From: Parabacteroides chinchillae | GTDB taxonomy: Bacteria; Bacteroidota; Bacteroidia; Bacteroidales; Tannerellaceae | Length of the DNA: 64,000 nucleotides | Direction of reading: 5' to 3' | Assembly (NCBI RefSeq): GCF_900108035.1 | Contig: NZ_FNVS01000006.1 | Location: 124,001-188,000, forward strand | Part shown: positions 1 through 9,205 of the stretch, one piece after another | Layout: every line of letters starts with the position of its first letter | Position numbering within the stretch: position 1 is the stretch's first letter | The notes under the pieces: generated by a model | The model's database searches: none | What the model was told of the DNA's origin: nothing | Seen by the model: only the letters and a program-made list of their open reading frames with translations | Program-made: the position numbers and the translations under genes

Positions 1-223
1 CCATATTTAGTATTGTTTTTATTCTCTGCCGTCACAAAGGCAAACTTTGTGCCAAAAGCGTAACCAACTGATAGTGTGATACCAGTAGAACTGCTAAGTG
101 TTCAATATCGAACAGTGTGTTCGCTTTTGTGCAAAACTTTTCGCATCGTACACTTGTTTAGGAAAGAAACTAAACGGAACGTTTACACTCCGCTTTTCAT
201 TAATCGCTAAAACTATCAGATAT
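1..223. other. Left-edge region without a confident gene
   Basis: A minus-strand frame is open from about 106 to the left edge (reading TGITLSVGYAFGTKFAF and on), but no ATG precedes it inside the window, so it cannot be called. The right part of the interval holds the promoter of the lipoprotein gene that starts at 224. Confidence 0.4.
126..156 (+). promoter_or_regulatory. Bacteroidetes-type promoter of the PepSY-like lipoprotein gene
   Basis: A TTTG -33 element (126-129) is followed after 19 bp by TACACTTG (149-156), one mismatch from the TAnnTTTG -7 consensus. The transcript would start near 163 and leave a leader of about 60 nt before the ATG at 224. Function is inferred from consensus and spacing only. 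Confidence 0.55.
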
Positions 224-1069
224 ATGAACACAAAATTTGCTCTTTTATCCGTCTTTGCAGGGTTAACCCTATTCTTCGCCAGTTGCAGTAAAGATAACGA
301 CGACAATCATGAAGGTATTATTCCGGTAGAAGACGTAGCCAAAGCATTCAGTCTAAAATACCCGAATGCTAAAGATATTACATTTGAAATAGAAGGAAAT
401 TATTATGTAGCCGATTTTATGAACGGTACGGTTTCTACCTCTGCCTGGTTTACCGATCAAGGTAAATGGATGATGGAGAAAATTGATATTTTGTACAATC
501 AGCTTCCGGCCCCTGTAACTGCAGCTCTAAAGGCTGGTGCATACTCTGATTGGAAAGTAGACGAGACCGATCTTATCAATCGAACCGGTATGGGAACTGT
601 TTACAAAATTGAAGTGGAAAAAGGAAGCATAGAAACCGACTTGTATTATTCCCAATACGGTAACCTGATTAAAACCGTTGACGATGCTTCAAATAACAGC
701 GATGCTCCTATCGTAATACCGGATGCCGTAACAGAGTTGATGAATCTTACATTCGCCGGAGCCGAACTTCTGGATATCCAACCGAATTCTGAGGGCTATG
801 AGCTGAATATGCTGGATAACAAAGTCTACAAAATTGCCCAGGTGAATAAAGATTACAGATGGCAGAATACAATGTGGCAAATTGCTCCATCCGAAGTTCC
901 GTCCATTATTGCAGAAGCATTTGAGAAATCGGTGTATGCTAACGATGAAGTGAAAGCAATCTTTACATTAATCAATGTTGACGGTTCATTCCAACTCTTC
1001 GAAGTCGTACATGGAGGGCAGAATACCTTCGTTACTTTTGATGTATTTGGCAATATTGTCAAGTCTTAA
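224..1069 (+). CDS. PepSY-like (BLIP-like) lipoprotein
   Basis: This 281-residue protein starts with a lipoprotein signal peptide ([21 protein letters not shown]), with the lipidated Cys at residue 21 followed by a charged KDNDDN linker. The frame is open back to 98, but the ATG at 224 fits the signal peptide and the upstream promoter. The body holds repeats of the pattern in which a helix with [11 protein letters not shown] precedes strands with YYVADF and a W-rich [11 protein letters not shown], as in the Bacteroidetes PepSY_like family of periplasmic proteins. Function is unknown; family members are usually secreted and sometimes sit near two-component systems, which is not the case here. 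It is monocistronic, with a hairpin terminator at 1094-1159. Confidence 0.85.
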   Translation: MNTKFALLSVFAGLTLFFASCSKDNDDNHEGIIPVEDVAKAFSLKYPNAKDITFEIEGNYYVADFMNGTVSTSAWFTDQGKWMMEKIDILYNQLPAPVTAALKAGAYSDWKVDETDLINRTGMGTVYKIEVEKGSIETDLYYSQYGNLIKTVDDASNNSDAPIVIPDAVTELMNLTFAGAELLDIQPNSEGYELNMLDNKVYKIAQVNKDYRWQNTMWQIAPSEVPSIIAEAFEKSVYANDEVKAIFTLINVDGSFQLFEVVHGGQNTFVTFDVFGNIVKS

Positions 1070-1093
1070 ACTATCTGGTAATACAACCGCCTG

Positions 1094-1159
1094 AAAAAAG
1101 CTGCGCAGTTGCCGACCCAAACCTACAAGGCTTCCTGTTTAAAGCTGCGCAACTTTTTT
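1094..1159 (+). terminator. Terminator of the lipoprotein gene
   Basis: Bases 1094-1110 (six A then GCTGCGCAGTT) pair with 1143-1159 (AGCTGCGCAAC then six T) with one mismatch and one G-U pair, around a 32-nt loop. The A/T tails make it usable in both directions, which suits the convergent gene to the right. Confidence 0.65.
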
Positions 1160-1209
1160 AATTCAGGTGCCTATATAAACTTAATTACATGCTTATGTAA
1201 ATTACAACA

Positions 1210-1241
1210 GATGCCTACCGGAATTACTTCCGGTAGGCATC
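1210..1241. terminator. Perfect 14-bp hairpin between convergent genes
   Basis: GATGCCTACCGGAA (1210-1223) and its exact complement (1228-1241) flank a TTAC loop. It lies 20 bp past the stop of the minus-strand beta-galactosidase gene and probably ends its transcript. There is no long T tract. Confidence 0.65.
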
Positions 1242-1261
1242 CTGCTTTATGTAATTGCAAA

Positions 1262-3769
1262 CTATTTACTAATCAATTCGATCTTGGCCCCTTTTACGCC
1301 GGGTGCCGAAGCTTCAAAGAAGATAATACCCGGTTGTTCCGAGGTCTGGACAATAGCAGTTAATTGCCCGCTAAACAATTTCATATGGGGAGCCTGAAAC
1401 GATTCCAGGCTGGCACTATTACCATTAGCTGCCGCATGGTAAGAACCGGCGCCGCGCACTTCAAATTTAATCTGGCGTGTATCATTCGGGCACAAATTGC
1501 CGTCTTTATCCACTACCCTCACATTTATGAATGAAAGGTCTTTACCATCGGCCGTAAGTTGTTTGCGGTCGGCCGTAAGTTCAATATGGTGAGGTTTACC
1601 TGCAGTATGCACTTCCTCTTCGGCAACAGCATTACCATCTTTATCGTAAGCAACCACCTTTAGCGTTCCCGGTTCATATTTGGTATCCATCCACATCAGG
1701 CGGTAACGCTTCTGACGTTCAAAAGCCGCCTTTGCAGCATCAGTATAACTGCTGTCGATACCTATTGACAAATCTTTCGTACGCTTGCCCTGGCTTTTTC
1801 CGTTGATAAAGAGTTCTGCAGACGGATAGTTGGTATAAACAAACACCGGAGTAGTTTCTCCTTCGCGTCCCGACCAGGTCCAATGAGGCAAAATATGCAA
1901 TGTACGCTCTGCTTTATTCCAATGGCTGCGATACAGATAATAACGATCCTTCGGAATACCGGCCAGATCAATGATACCAAACAACGAACTATGGCTTGGC
2001 CAGTTGGTATAATAAGGGGTCGGTTCTCCCAGGTAATCGAAACCAGTCCATACAAACTCGCCTATGCAATAAGGTAAATCTTCATGCTGGATAAAGTCGT
2101 CTTCCGGCAAATTAGACCAACTGCAATGCTCTACATCATACGAAGAACTTTGGTTGTCATCATACACAGCCATCGCCTTACGCTCTACCGGAAACTTATA
2201 AACGCCACGTGAACTTACTGTGGAAGCCGTTTCACTGCCAAGTATAATGCCTTGCGGAAGTTTCTTATAATTCACTTTATAAAGCTGTGGACGATAGTTA
2301 AATCCAGCCACATCCATAACAGCGGCAAAATTATTGTTTACTACCGCATCCGGAGCATCCATTCCCTGAGTTACAGGACGAGTCGGATCTTCACGATGAC
2401 AAATATCCTGCAAACGTTTGGCTATCTTGCAATCTCCTTCATTCCACTGATTAGGCACTTCATTACCGATACACCACATAACGACACTCGGATTATTACG
2501 GAAGTTATGGATCAGATTCACCAAATCTTTCTCCACCCATTCGTCAAAAAGAAGGTTATAACCGTTCTTACATTTGGCTACATTCCATTCGTCAAAGCTC
2601 TCGGCCATCAACATCATGCCCATTTCATCACAAGCCTTTACCAATTCCGGTGCAGGCATATTATGTGAAGTACGGATGGCATTGCAACCCATATCTTTCA
2701 GGATACGTATCTGACGGCGGATAGCCGCATCGTTCACAGCTGCACCCAAAGGCCCGAGGTCATGATGATTACAAACACCTTTGAATACTGTTTTCTCTCC
2801 ATTCAGGAAGAAACCTTTTTCAGGAATAATCTCAATGGAACGGATTCCGAAAGGCGTTGAATAAATATCTTTTAATGCAGTACTTTCATACAGACGGGCT
2901 TCGGCCACATATAAAGCAGGCATATCGGGAGACCAAAGAGTAGGCGTCCTGACTATGAATTCCTGATTAACGGAACCATTATTATATGGCAGTTGCGACA
3001 GTGAAGTGGTTGTCTCGGTCAACTTCTGTTTATTTGGATTCCATATACTTGTTACCAAGCTGTACTTTGAAAGATCAGCGCCTTCCGGTAATTCTACCTT
3101 TGTTTGCACATTGATCTTGGCAAACTGTTTATTCACCTCAGGAGTAGTTACATACGTACCCCACACCGGGATATGAGCATCTTCTGTTACAATCACATGC
3201 ACATTTCTGTACAATCCGGCACCCGGATACCAACGGGAAGATTCCGGTAAATTTTCCAAACGGACAGCCAAGGTATTCTTTTCACCCGGTTTCAGATACT
3301 TGGTTATATCAAAATGGAAAGAATTATAACCATATGGCCAGTAACCGACCTTTTCACCATTAATATATACATTAGCCTGGCTCATCGCTCCGTCGAAAAG
3401 GATAAAAGCCCGCTTTCCGGGAGCAAACTGTGGTACGTCAAACTGCGTACGATACCACCCTACGCCAACAAAGGGCAAACCACCAGTACGTCCGGCATGT
3501 TCCATAGCCTCCTTTTGTCCGTCTTGGGCAATAGCAACATCCTGCTTATCGTTCTGCGCACTAAAAGGGCCGTAAATAGCCCAATCGTGAGGGACAGTGA
3601 CAGACTGCCACTTAGAATCGTTGAAGGATGGATTAACAAATTCGGGATTGTCTTCTCGCGTAAATTTCCAGTTCTTTTCCAAAAGAAATTCATTGCGCAC
3701 TTGTGCCGGCAGAGTTGTCAACATACCGCATAGCCCCAATAAGACTAAACAGATCTTTTTCATTCTCAT
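1262..3769 (-). CDS. Secreted GH2 beta-galactosidase
   Basis: This is a glycoside hydrolase family 2 enzyme of about 835 residues with a Sec signal peptide (MKKICLVLLGLCGMLTTLPAQ). The order is: N-terminal jelly roll (about 35-205, with VPHDW and GVGWYR), an Ig-like domain (about 210-315), a TIM barrel (about 320-620), then DUF4982-like and C-terminal Ig-like domains (about 650-840). Numbered from the upstream in-frame Met at 3790, the acid/base is Glu444 in CIGNEVPNQW and the nucleophile Glu520 in ILGSETAS. It should cleave beta-galactosides of dietary or host glycans in the periplasm. It is alone, not in a PUL: no SusC/D pair is nearby. The Met at 3769 is preferred because the promoter predicts transcription from about 3790; Met at 3763 is equally possible. 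Confidence 0.9.
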   Translation of the reverse strand: MRMKKICLVLLGLCGMLTTLPAQVRNEFLLEKNWKFTREDNPEFVNPSFNDSKWQSVTVPHDWAIYGPFSAQNDKQDVAIAQDGQKEAMEHAGRTGGLPFVGVGWYRTQFDVPQFAPGKRAFILFDGAMSQANVYINGEKVGYWPYGYNSFHFDITKYLKPGEKNTLAVRLENLPESSRWYPGAGLYRNVHVIVTEDAHIPVWGTYVTTPEVNKQFAKINVQTKVELPEGADLSKYSLVTSIWNPNKQKLTETTTSLSQLPYNNGSVNQEFIVRTPTLWSPDMPALYVAEARLYESTALKDIYSTPFGIRSIEIIPEKGFFLNGEKTVFKGVCNHHDLGPLGAAVNDAAIRRQIRILKDMGCNAIRTSHNMPAPELVKACDEMGMMLMAESFDEWNVAKCKNGYNLLFDEWVEKDLVNLIHNFRNNPSVVMWCIGNEVPNQWNEGDCKIAKRLQDICHREDPTRPVTQGMDAPDAVVNNNFAAVMDVAGFNYRPQLYKVNYKKLPQGIILGSETASTVSSRGVYKFPVERKAMAVYDDNQSSSYDVEHCSWSNLPEDDFIQHEDLPYCIGEFVWTGFDYLGEPTPYYTNWPSHSSLFGIIDLAGIPKDRYYLYRSHWNKAERTLHILPHWTWSGREGETTPVFVYTNYPSAELFINGKSQGKRTKDLSIGIDSSYTDAAKAAFERQKRYRLMWMDTKYEPGTLKVVAYDKDGNAVAEEEVHTAGKPHHIELTADRKQLTADGKDLSFINVRVVDKDGNLCPNDTRQIKFEVRGAGSYHAAANGNSASLESFQAPHMKLFSGQLTAIVQTSEQPGIIFFEASAPGVKGAKIELISK

Positions 3770-3797
3770 TTTTGTGTTTATGTAGTTCATAGCGCAA

Positions 3798-3828
3798 CAA
3801 AAATAATTAAATTTGCACGCAATACAAA
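3798..3828 (-). promoter_or_regulatory. Promoter of the beta-galactosidase gene
   Basis: On the minus strand TTTG (3825-3828) is followed after 19 bp by TATTTTTG (3798-3805), a full match to the Bacteroidetes consensus. It predicts a start near 3790, which argues against the most upstream ATG. Confidence 0.65.
3808..3815 (+). promoter_or_regulatory. -7 element of the dcuB promoter
   Basis: TAAATTTG matches TAnnTTTG. The -33 element is weak (TTCA at 3786-3789, 18 bp upstream). It interleaves with the divergent promoter of the galactosidase gene, so both polymerases would compete for the same 40 bp. Confidence 0.5.
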
Positions 3829-3850
3829 CTAAATCTTCATTTTAAAGAAC

Positions 3851-5167
3851 ATGCTGATACAACTTGCCTTCGTCTTAATTGCAATTATAATAGGTGCCCG
3901 TCTCGGTGGTATAGGATTAGGTGTATTAGGAGGCGTAGGCCTTGCTATTCTGACCTTTGGTTTCGGACTGGAACCAACTTCACCGCCAATTGATGTAATG
4001 CTGATGATTGTTGCCGTTATTGCTGCCGCCAGTTGTATGCAAGCAGCCGGAGGACTTGATCTGATGGTTAAGTGGGCGGAGAAGCTACTTCGTAAAAATC
4101 CGCAACAGATCACAATCCTCAGCCCTATCGTTACGTATGTATTTACTTTCATTGCAGGAACGGGGCACGTGGCTTATTCGGTACTACCCGTGATTGCAGA
4201 GGTTGCAACAGAAACAAAAATCCGGCCGGAGCGCCCGTTAGGCATAGCGGTAATTGCTTCCCAGCAAGCCATTACTGCCAGTCCTATCTCGGCGGCTACC
4301 GTAGCATTACTTAGCATGCTCACAGCACAAGGTTTTAATATTTCCTTATTTAATATACTGATGATTTCGGTTCCTTGTACGCTGGCCGGTGTTTTTGCCG
4401 GAGCTTTTTATTCGCTTCGAGTAGGCAAAGAGTTAGTAAACGATCCGGAGTATCAGAAACGTTTAGCCGATGGCGAATTCAATACTAAACATTACGAATT
4501 GACAGACGTAAAAAATCAGCGTTCCGCTATTATATCCGTTGTTTTATTCATCCTGGCAACAATAGGAATCATTCTGTTTGGTTCTATAGAAAGCCTCCGC
4601 CCAGTATTCACAACCGATGGAATCGCCAGGCCGCTTTCCATGGCTTATATTATAGAGATACTAATGCTATCGGCTGCAGCTTTGATTTTATTAATTACCC
4701 GAACGGACGGAATAAAAGCAGTACAAGGTTCTGTCTTCTCCGCCGGTATGCAGGCAGTAGTAGCAATCTTCGGTATTGCCTGGATGGGTGATACTTTCAT
4801 TGCAGGAAATATGACCGAGTTGAAAGCATCCATCGAAAGTACGGTAACAGCTATGCCATGGTTATTCGGACTGGCACTATTCCTGATGTCAATCTTATTA
4901 TTCAGCCAGGCTGCCACCGTTCGGGCTTTGCTGCCGTTAGGTATTGCCCTCGGCATTTCTCCTTATATGCTGATAGCTCTTTTTCCGGCAGTCAATGGTT
5001 ACTTCTTTATCCCGAACTACCCGACTGTTGTTGCCGCCATCAACTTTGACCGTACCGGCACAACGCATATAGGCAAGTATATCCTGAACCATTCATTCAT
5101 GATGCCGGGGTTAATCGCCACCGGCGTATCGGTAGCATTAGGGTTATTGCTGATACAACTATTTTAA
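3851..5167 (+). CDS. dcuB: Anaerobic C4-dicarboxylate transporter, DcuA/DcuB family
   Basis: A 438-residue inner-membrane protein with about 11 hydrophobic segments. The N-terminus reads GARLGGIGLGVLGGVG, then PPIDVMLMIVAVIAAASCMQAAGGLD and AEKLLRKNP, all signatures of the Dcu family. The forms PPIDVML, GTGHVAYSVLPVI and IRPERP are closer to E. coli DcuB than to DcuA. It should exchange fumarate, malate or aspartate for succinate in anaerobic fumarate respiration; a fumarase gene lies 1.8 kb downstream on the other strand. It is monocistronic, with hairpins after the stop. Confidence 0.93.
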   Translation: MLIQLAFVLIAIIIGARLGGIGLGVLGGVGLAILTFGFGLEPTSPPIDVMLMIVAVIAAASCMQAAGGLDLMVKWAEKLLRKNPQQITILSPIVTYVFTFIAGTGHVAYSVLPVIAEVATETKIRPERPLGIAVIASQQAITASPISAATVALLSMLTAQGFNISLFNILMISVPCTLAGVFAGAFYSLRVGKELVNDPEYQKRLADGEFNTKHYELTDVKNQRSAIISVVLFILATIGIILFGSIESLRPVFTTDGIARPLSMAYIIEILMLSAAALILLITRTDGIKAVQGSVFSAGMQAVVAIFGIAWMGDTFIAGNMTELKASIESTVTAMPWLFGLALFLMSILLFSQAATVRALLPLGIALGISPYMLIALFPAVNGYFFIPNYPTVVAAINFDRTGTTHIGKYILNHSFMMPGLIATGVSVALGLLLIQLF

Positions 5168-5188
5168 AGAAATGCTTAAACAAAAGAT

Positions 5189-5216
5189 GGCGGCTTTCTT
5201 ATACAAGAAAACCGCC
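5189..5216 (+). terminator. Hairpin after dcuB
   Basis: GGCGGCTTTCTT (5189-5200) pairs with AAGAAAACCGCC (5205-5216) around ATAC, with one C-A mismatch. It lies 21 bp after the dcuB stop. No T tract follows on the plus strand; on the minus strand a T-rich stretch follows. Confidence 0.6.
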
Positions 5217-5261
5217 TCCGATCATTAAAACAATTAAATCACAATAATCTCCACTTTACTT

Positions 5262-5315
5262 CATCGGGATCATTTTCTTAAAACATCAGGATGATTTGTA
5301 AAAATGATCCCGATG
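5262..5315. terminator. 15-bp perfect hairpin abutting the thioredoxin stop codon
   Basis: CATCGGGATCATTTT (5262-5276) is exactly complementary to 5301-5315 around a 24-nt loop. It begins at the base next to the thioredoxin stop and probably protects or ends that transcript. Confidence 0.6.
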
Positions 5316-5672
5316 TTATAATAATTTATCCTCTATCAGTTTCTTTAATTCCTGTTTACCCATAACACCCAAAAGCTGCTCCTTAGGTTTACCTACAGGA
5401 CAGAGCAAAAGAGTAGGTATGGTTCTGATATTAAAAGCAGCTTCCAACTCTGCTTCCTGATCTACATCTACTTTATAAATATAAATCTTACCGTCAAACT
5501 CCTGTGCCATCTCGTCCAACAATGGATTCAGACGTTTACAATAGCCGCACCATGGGGCATGAAAATCTACCAAACACGGTTTATCACCAATATATTCCCA
5601 ATCTTTCGGGTCCGCTTCAAAGTTCCCGACTCTGGCTATGAAATCATCTTTTGTCAAGTTTGTTACTTCCAT
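5316..5672 (-). CDS. Thioredoxin-family protein with a CGYC active site
   Basis: A 118-residue cytoplasmic protein of thioredoxin length with no signal peptide. The redox motif is WCGYC (Trp41, Cys42, Cys45) and the cis-proline loop is RTIPT (Pro86). Classical thioredoxins have CGPC; the Tyr in place of Pro is expected to shift the redox potential. It should reduce protein disulfides. It stands alone, with a -7 element TACCTTTG on the minus strand at 5700-5707. Confidence 0.88.
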   Translation of the reverse strand: MEVTNLTKDDFIARVGNFEADPKDWEYIGDKPCLVDFHAPWCGYCKRLNPLLDEMAQEFDGKIYIYKVDVDQEAELEAAFNIRTIPTLLLCPVGKPKEQLLGVMGKQELKKLIEDKLL

Positions 5673-5699
5673 GATTCTTTTCTTTTATTGTATATATAA

Positions 5700-5707
5700 C
5701 AAAGGTA
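5700..5707 (-). promoter_or_regulatory. -7 element of the thioredoxin gene
   Basis: On the minus strand this reads TACCTTTG (TAnnTTTG). It lies 28 bp before the ATG. No clear TTTG is found at the -33 position. Confidence 0.4.
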
Positions 5708-5754
5708 ATAAGAAATATGTTATGGTAAGACTGATATAATACACATAAGTTTTA

Positions 5755-5762
5755 TACTTTTG
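5755..5762 (+). promoter_or_regulatory. -7 element of ilvA
   Basis: TACTTTTG matches TAnnTTTG and predicts a start near 5769, leaving a leader of about 17 nt before the ATG at 5786. The -33 element is not recognisable. Confidence 0.4.
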
Positions 5763-5785
5763 CACATCGTTTTAACAACAGCAAC

Positions 5786-6985
5786 ATGCTCACACTCGAC
5801 AAAATATATCAGGCTTCATTTGCATTAAGAACAGTAATAAGGCGCACAGACCTTATAAAAGCACCAAATATCAATCCGGAATGCAACATATACCTGAAAC
5901 CGGAAAACCTGCAAACAACCGGTTCTTTTAAAGTTCGCGGAGCTTGCTTCAAAATATCCCAACTAACAGAAGAAGAGAAAGCAAAGGGTGTTGTGGCCTG
6001 CTCTGCCGGAAATCATGCCCAAGGTGTTGCTTTGGCTGCCAGTTCGCAAGATATCCGTTCAATAATCTGTTTGCCTGATAATGCGCCCATTTCTAAAATA
6101 GAGGCAACCAAACGATACGGTGCCGAGGTTTGTTTGGTTGAAGGCGTATATGATGATGCTTATAAAAAGGCTTTGGAATTAAGAGACGAAGAAGGCTATA
6201 CGTTTATTCATCCTTTTGATGACGAAGATGTAATAGCCGGCCAAGGAACAATAGGACTTGAGTTATTGGAACAATTACCGGAACTAGATGCTGTAATTGT
6301 GCCTATCGGCGGAGGCGGACTTATTTCAGGTGTTGCATATGCTATCAAAAAACTGGCGCCACATGTAAAAGTGTATGGCGTACAGGCAAACGGTGCACCA
6401 AGCATGGCCGAATCTATCGGACGAGGTAGGATACAACGATTAGAAACAGTCCGTACTATAGCAGACGGAATAGCTGTGAAAGAACCGGGATTGCATACTT
6501 TTGATTTATGCCAGAAGTACGTCGACGAAATTGTATCCGTTACCGATGACGAAATATCTACAGCAATACTCGCCCTTATCGAACAGCAGAAACTAATTGC
6601 GGAAGGTGCCGGCGCCGTTGCAGTAGCTGCTGCTATGTTCAACAAAGTCTCTATCAAAGGGAAAAACGTTGTATGTCTGGTATCAGGAGGTAATATAGAC
6701 GTGAATATCCTATCCAGGGTAATAGGGCGTGGTTTGCAAAAATCGGGGCGCTCATGTAGCATGACAATCGAATTGGTGGACAAACCGGGACAATTGCAAC
6801 AAGTTTCCCAGATCATAGCGGAGCTGGGAGCAAATGTAGTCTCCGTATATCACGAACGGGTAAGTCACACAACCGACATCAATGGTTGTTATCTTCGTTT
6901 GGAAATGGAAACACGCGACCAGCGCCAGATTAACGAAATCAGACAAGCGCTGGCTATTGCCGGTTATAAAATTGTCGCCATATAA
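5786..6985 (+). CDS. ilvA: Threonine ammonia-lyase (threonine dehydratase)
   Basis: This 399-residue PLP enzyme deaminates L-threonine to 2-oxobutanoate. The Schiff-base lysine is Lys49 in TTGSFKVRGA, the phosphate-binding glycine loop is GGGGLISG (about 172-179), and SGGNIDVN follows near 300. The C-terminal 75 residues form one ACT-like domain (MTIELVDKPGQLQQVSQII), the layout of the roughly 400-residue catabolic/biosynthetic hybrid form rather than the 514-residue E. coli IlvA with two ACT-like domains. The ACT domain suggests feedback by an amino acid. No ilv operon is adjacent. Its stop lies only 2 bp from that of the convergent fumC. Confidence 0.92.
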   Translation: MLTLDKIYQASFALRTVIRRTDLIKAPNINPECNIYLKPENLQTTGSFKVRGACFKISQLTEEEKAKGVVACSAGNHAQGVALAASSQDIRSIICLPDNAPISKIEATKRYGAEVCLVEGVYDDAYKKALELRDEEGYTFIHPFDDEDVIAGQGTIGLELLEQLPELDAVIVPIGGGGLISGVAYAIKKLAPHVKVYGVQANGAPSMAESIGRGRIQRLETVRTIADGIAVKEPGLHTFDLCQKYVDEIVSVTDDEISTAILALIEQQKLIAEGAGAVAVAAAMFNKVSIKGKNVVCLVSGGNIDVNILSRVIGRGLQKSGRSCSMTIELVDKPGQLQQVSQIIAELGANVVSVYHERVSHTTDINGCYLRLEMETRDQRQINEIRQALAIAGYKIVAI

Positions 6986-6987
6986 AA

Positions 6988-8385
6988 TTATTCGCGGCCT
7001 ACCATCTTTGCAGGGTCAACCCATTTATCAAATTCTTCTGCTGTAAGATAACCTGATTCTATGGCAGCCTGTTTTAAGGTTTTATCTTCTTTATATGCTT
7101 TCTGTGCAATTTCCGCTGCTTTATAATAGCCGATCTTCGGATTCAAAGCCGTAACAAGCATCAGAGAATCGTCCAAATGTTTCCGGATCGTTGCCGTTAC
7201 CGGTATTATTCCTACTGCACAGTAATCATTAAAACTGGTACAGCCTTCTCCTATCAACCGGGCACTATGCAAAAAATTATATGCAATCATCGGCTTATAC
7301 ACATTCAGTTCAAAATGTCCGTTAGATCCGCCAATGGAAATTGCCACATCATTCCCCATCACCTGGGCGGCAATCATCGTCAAAGATTCGCACTGGGTCG
7401 GATTGACTTTTCCCGGCATAATAGATGACCCCGGCTCATTTTCAGGAAGATGTATTTCTCCTATTCCGGCACGCGGGCCTGAACCCAACATACGGATATC
7501 ATTAGCTATTTTCATCAGGCTGACAGCAACGCTTTTTAATGCTCCATGAGCCTCGACTAGTGCGTCGTGCGTAGCTAATGCTTCAAATTTATTCGGAGCG
7601 GTAACAAATGGCAATCCGGTTAATTCAGAAATCTTCTTGGCTACGTTTTCGGCATAGTCTTTCGGAGTATTAATGCCCGTACCGACAGCAGTTCCGCCCA
7701 AAGCTAATTCCGATATATGTGATAATGAATTTCGCACAGCTGAGATTCCATATTCAAGCTGGGCTGCATAACCGCTAAACTCCTGCCCCAATGTCAATGG
7801 GGTAGCATCCATAAAATGTGTACGCCCGATCTTTACAACCGGCATGAACTCCCGGCTTTTAAGTAACAGCGTATGATAAAGTTTTTCTAATCCGGGCAAA
7901 GTCGTTTCGGCCAACATTTTATATGCAGCAATATGCATTGCAGTAGGAAAAGTATCATTTGAAGATTGAGACTTATTGACGTCGTCATTCGGAAGCAGTA
8001 TTTTTTCTTTATCCGTAAGTTTTCCACCGGTCAATACCTGTGCACGATTGGCTATGACTTCATTTACATTCATGTTCGTTTGCGTCCCACTGCCTGTCTG
8101 CCAAACGACCAAAGGAAAACTACCATCCAGTTTACCTTCCAGAATTTCATTACAAACCTGAACAATCAGGTCGCATTTCTCAGTAGATAAAACACCGGCT
8201 TCCTTATTCGTTAAAGCAGCAGCTTTTTTCAGAAAAGCAAATGCTTCGATTATTTCTACAGGCATGCGGTCTGTTCCACGGGCAATCTTAAAGTTCTCCA
8301 CACTACGTTGGGTCTGTGCTCCATAATAAGCTTGAGCAGGAACTTTCACTTCTCCCATCGTATCTTTCTCTATCCGATAATCCAT
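6988..8385 (-). CDS. fumC: Class II fumarate hydratase
   Basis: A 465-residue enzyme of the fumarase/aspartase superfamily that interconverts fumarate and malate. The signature [15 protein letters not shown] and the following [10 protein letters not shown] are fumarase-type rather than aspartase-type. [19 protein letters not shown] and [16 protein letters not shown] are the other conserved substrate-binding regions. With DcuB nearby it fits fumarate respiration. It is monocistronic; no hairpin separates it from convergent ilvA. Confidence 0.95.
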   Translation of the reverse strand: MDYRIEKDTMGEVKVPAQAYYGAQTQRSVENFKIARGTDRMPVEIIEAFAFLKKAAALTNKEAGVLSTEKCDLIVQVCNEILEGKLDGSFPLVVWQTGSGTQTNMNVNEVIANRAQVLTGGKLTDKEKILLPNDDVNKSQSSNDTFPTAMHIAAYKMLAETTLPGLEKLYHTLLLKSREFMPVVKIGRTHFMDATPLTLGQEFSGYAAQLEYGISAVRNSLSHISELALGGTAVGTGINTPKDYAENVAKKISELTGLPFVTAPNKFEALATHDALVEAHGALKSVAVSLMKIANDIRMLGSGPRAGIGEIHLPENEPGSSIMPGKVNPTQCESLTMIAAQVMGNDVAISIGGSNGHFELNVYKPMIAYNFLHSARLIGEGCTSFNDYCAVGIIPVTATIRKHLDDSLMLVTALNPKIGYYKAAEIAQKAYKEDKTLKQAAIESGYLTAEEFDKWVDPAKMVGRE

Positions 8386-8446
8386 TTTAATTCCTTTTTT
8401 ATTATTAAAACTTCTTACCGGAAAGAAATGTTCTCTTTACGAAAAT

Positions 8447-9106
8447 TTAATTTGCATCACGCACAGTAATATGGAAACATCCCTGTTTACGTTCATGCTT
8501 TATAAAACAACGGTTTTGCCTGTGTAAATCACGAAGAACTGAAGCCAGAACCATCTTCAACCGGTCTTTATCTATATTCAAAGTATCTTTCTCGTCAATT
8601 TTAGTATATCTGGCCCATGAAACATCGAAAGTAGTTCCGTATTGATGGGCTGAGTTAACCGAAGAATTAAAATTTCTTCTTTTTAATTTCTTCACATCAT
8701 CTACCGTACGGGTTACGCTTGTAACTAATATTTTATACTTAGGAGCATTCAAATTATACAACGAATCCTGAAAGTTTTTACCGATATCCTCCAACAGATC
8801 AGCAGCCTGAGGAATGAGGTAAGGAATAGAGTGTTTTAACTCTTCTATTTCATAGTAATCATTAGTTTCTATTTCTTCCATCTTCTTTGATGCCTTTTCT
8901 GCCTCTTCTCTGGAGGAAACCGGTTCAATACCTAAACGTTGGGCCTCTGCCAAATGAACATCGTTCAAGTCTTTAAAATCGCGGTTGTAGCTTCCGTTAT
9001 ACCATATTTTTTTCAGTTCGCCACGTTTTTCTTTACAGGAAGGAAAGGCTGTTACTACAGAAAAAGCTATTAGCAACAGTAGAGCATTTATCGTATATTT
9101 CATCAT
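8447..9106 (-). CDS. DD-peptidase-fold (M15-like) exported protein
   Basis: A 219-residue protein with an N-terminal signal segment ending FPSC (Cys24), a loose lipobox. The segment SAHQYGTTFDVSW matches the SxHxxGxAxD zinc-binding motif of the M15 / Hedgehog-type DD-peptidase fold, and CFHITVR near the C-terminus can supply the last zinc ligand. SVTRTVDDVKKLKRRN resembles the substrate-cleft segment of D-Ala-D-Ala peptidases. A role in peptidoglycan trimming in the periplasm is inferred; Bacteroidetes relatives carry a DUF5715-type label. A CAAAAATA at 9124-9131 (TATTTTTG on the minus strand) is a likely -7 element. Confidence 0.75.
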   Translation of the reverse strand: MMKYTINALLLLIAFSVVTAFPSCKEKRGELKKIWYNGSYNRDFKDLNDVHLAEAQRLGIEPVSSREEAEKASKKMEEIETNDYYEIEELKHSIPYLIPQAADLLEDIGKNFQDSLYNLNAPKYKILVTSVTRTVDDVKKLKRRNFNSSVNSAHQYGTTFDVSWARYTKIDEKDTLNIDKDRLKMVLASVLRDLHRQNRCFIKHERKQGCFHITVRDAN

Positions 9107-9205
9107 GTTTCATTTTTGAATGACAAAAATAAAGAAAAAACGTAACACAGTACCATCGGATTCATAATATTACTACTTTTGTGTTCCATAAAAGATGGTT
9201 TCTGA

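Noticed and set aside
98-223. N-terminal extension of the PepSY-like lipoprotein
   Set aside because: It would bury the signal peptide and overlap the promoter.
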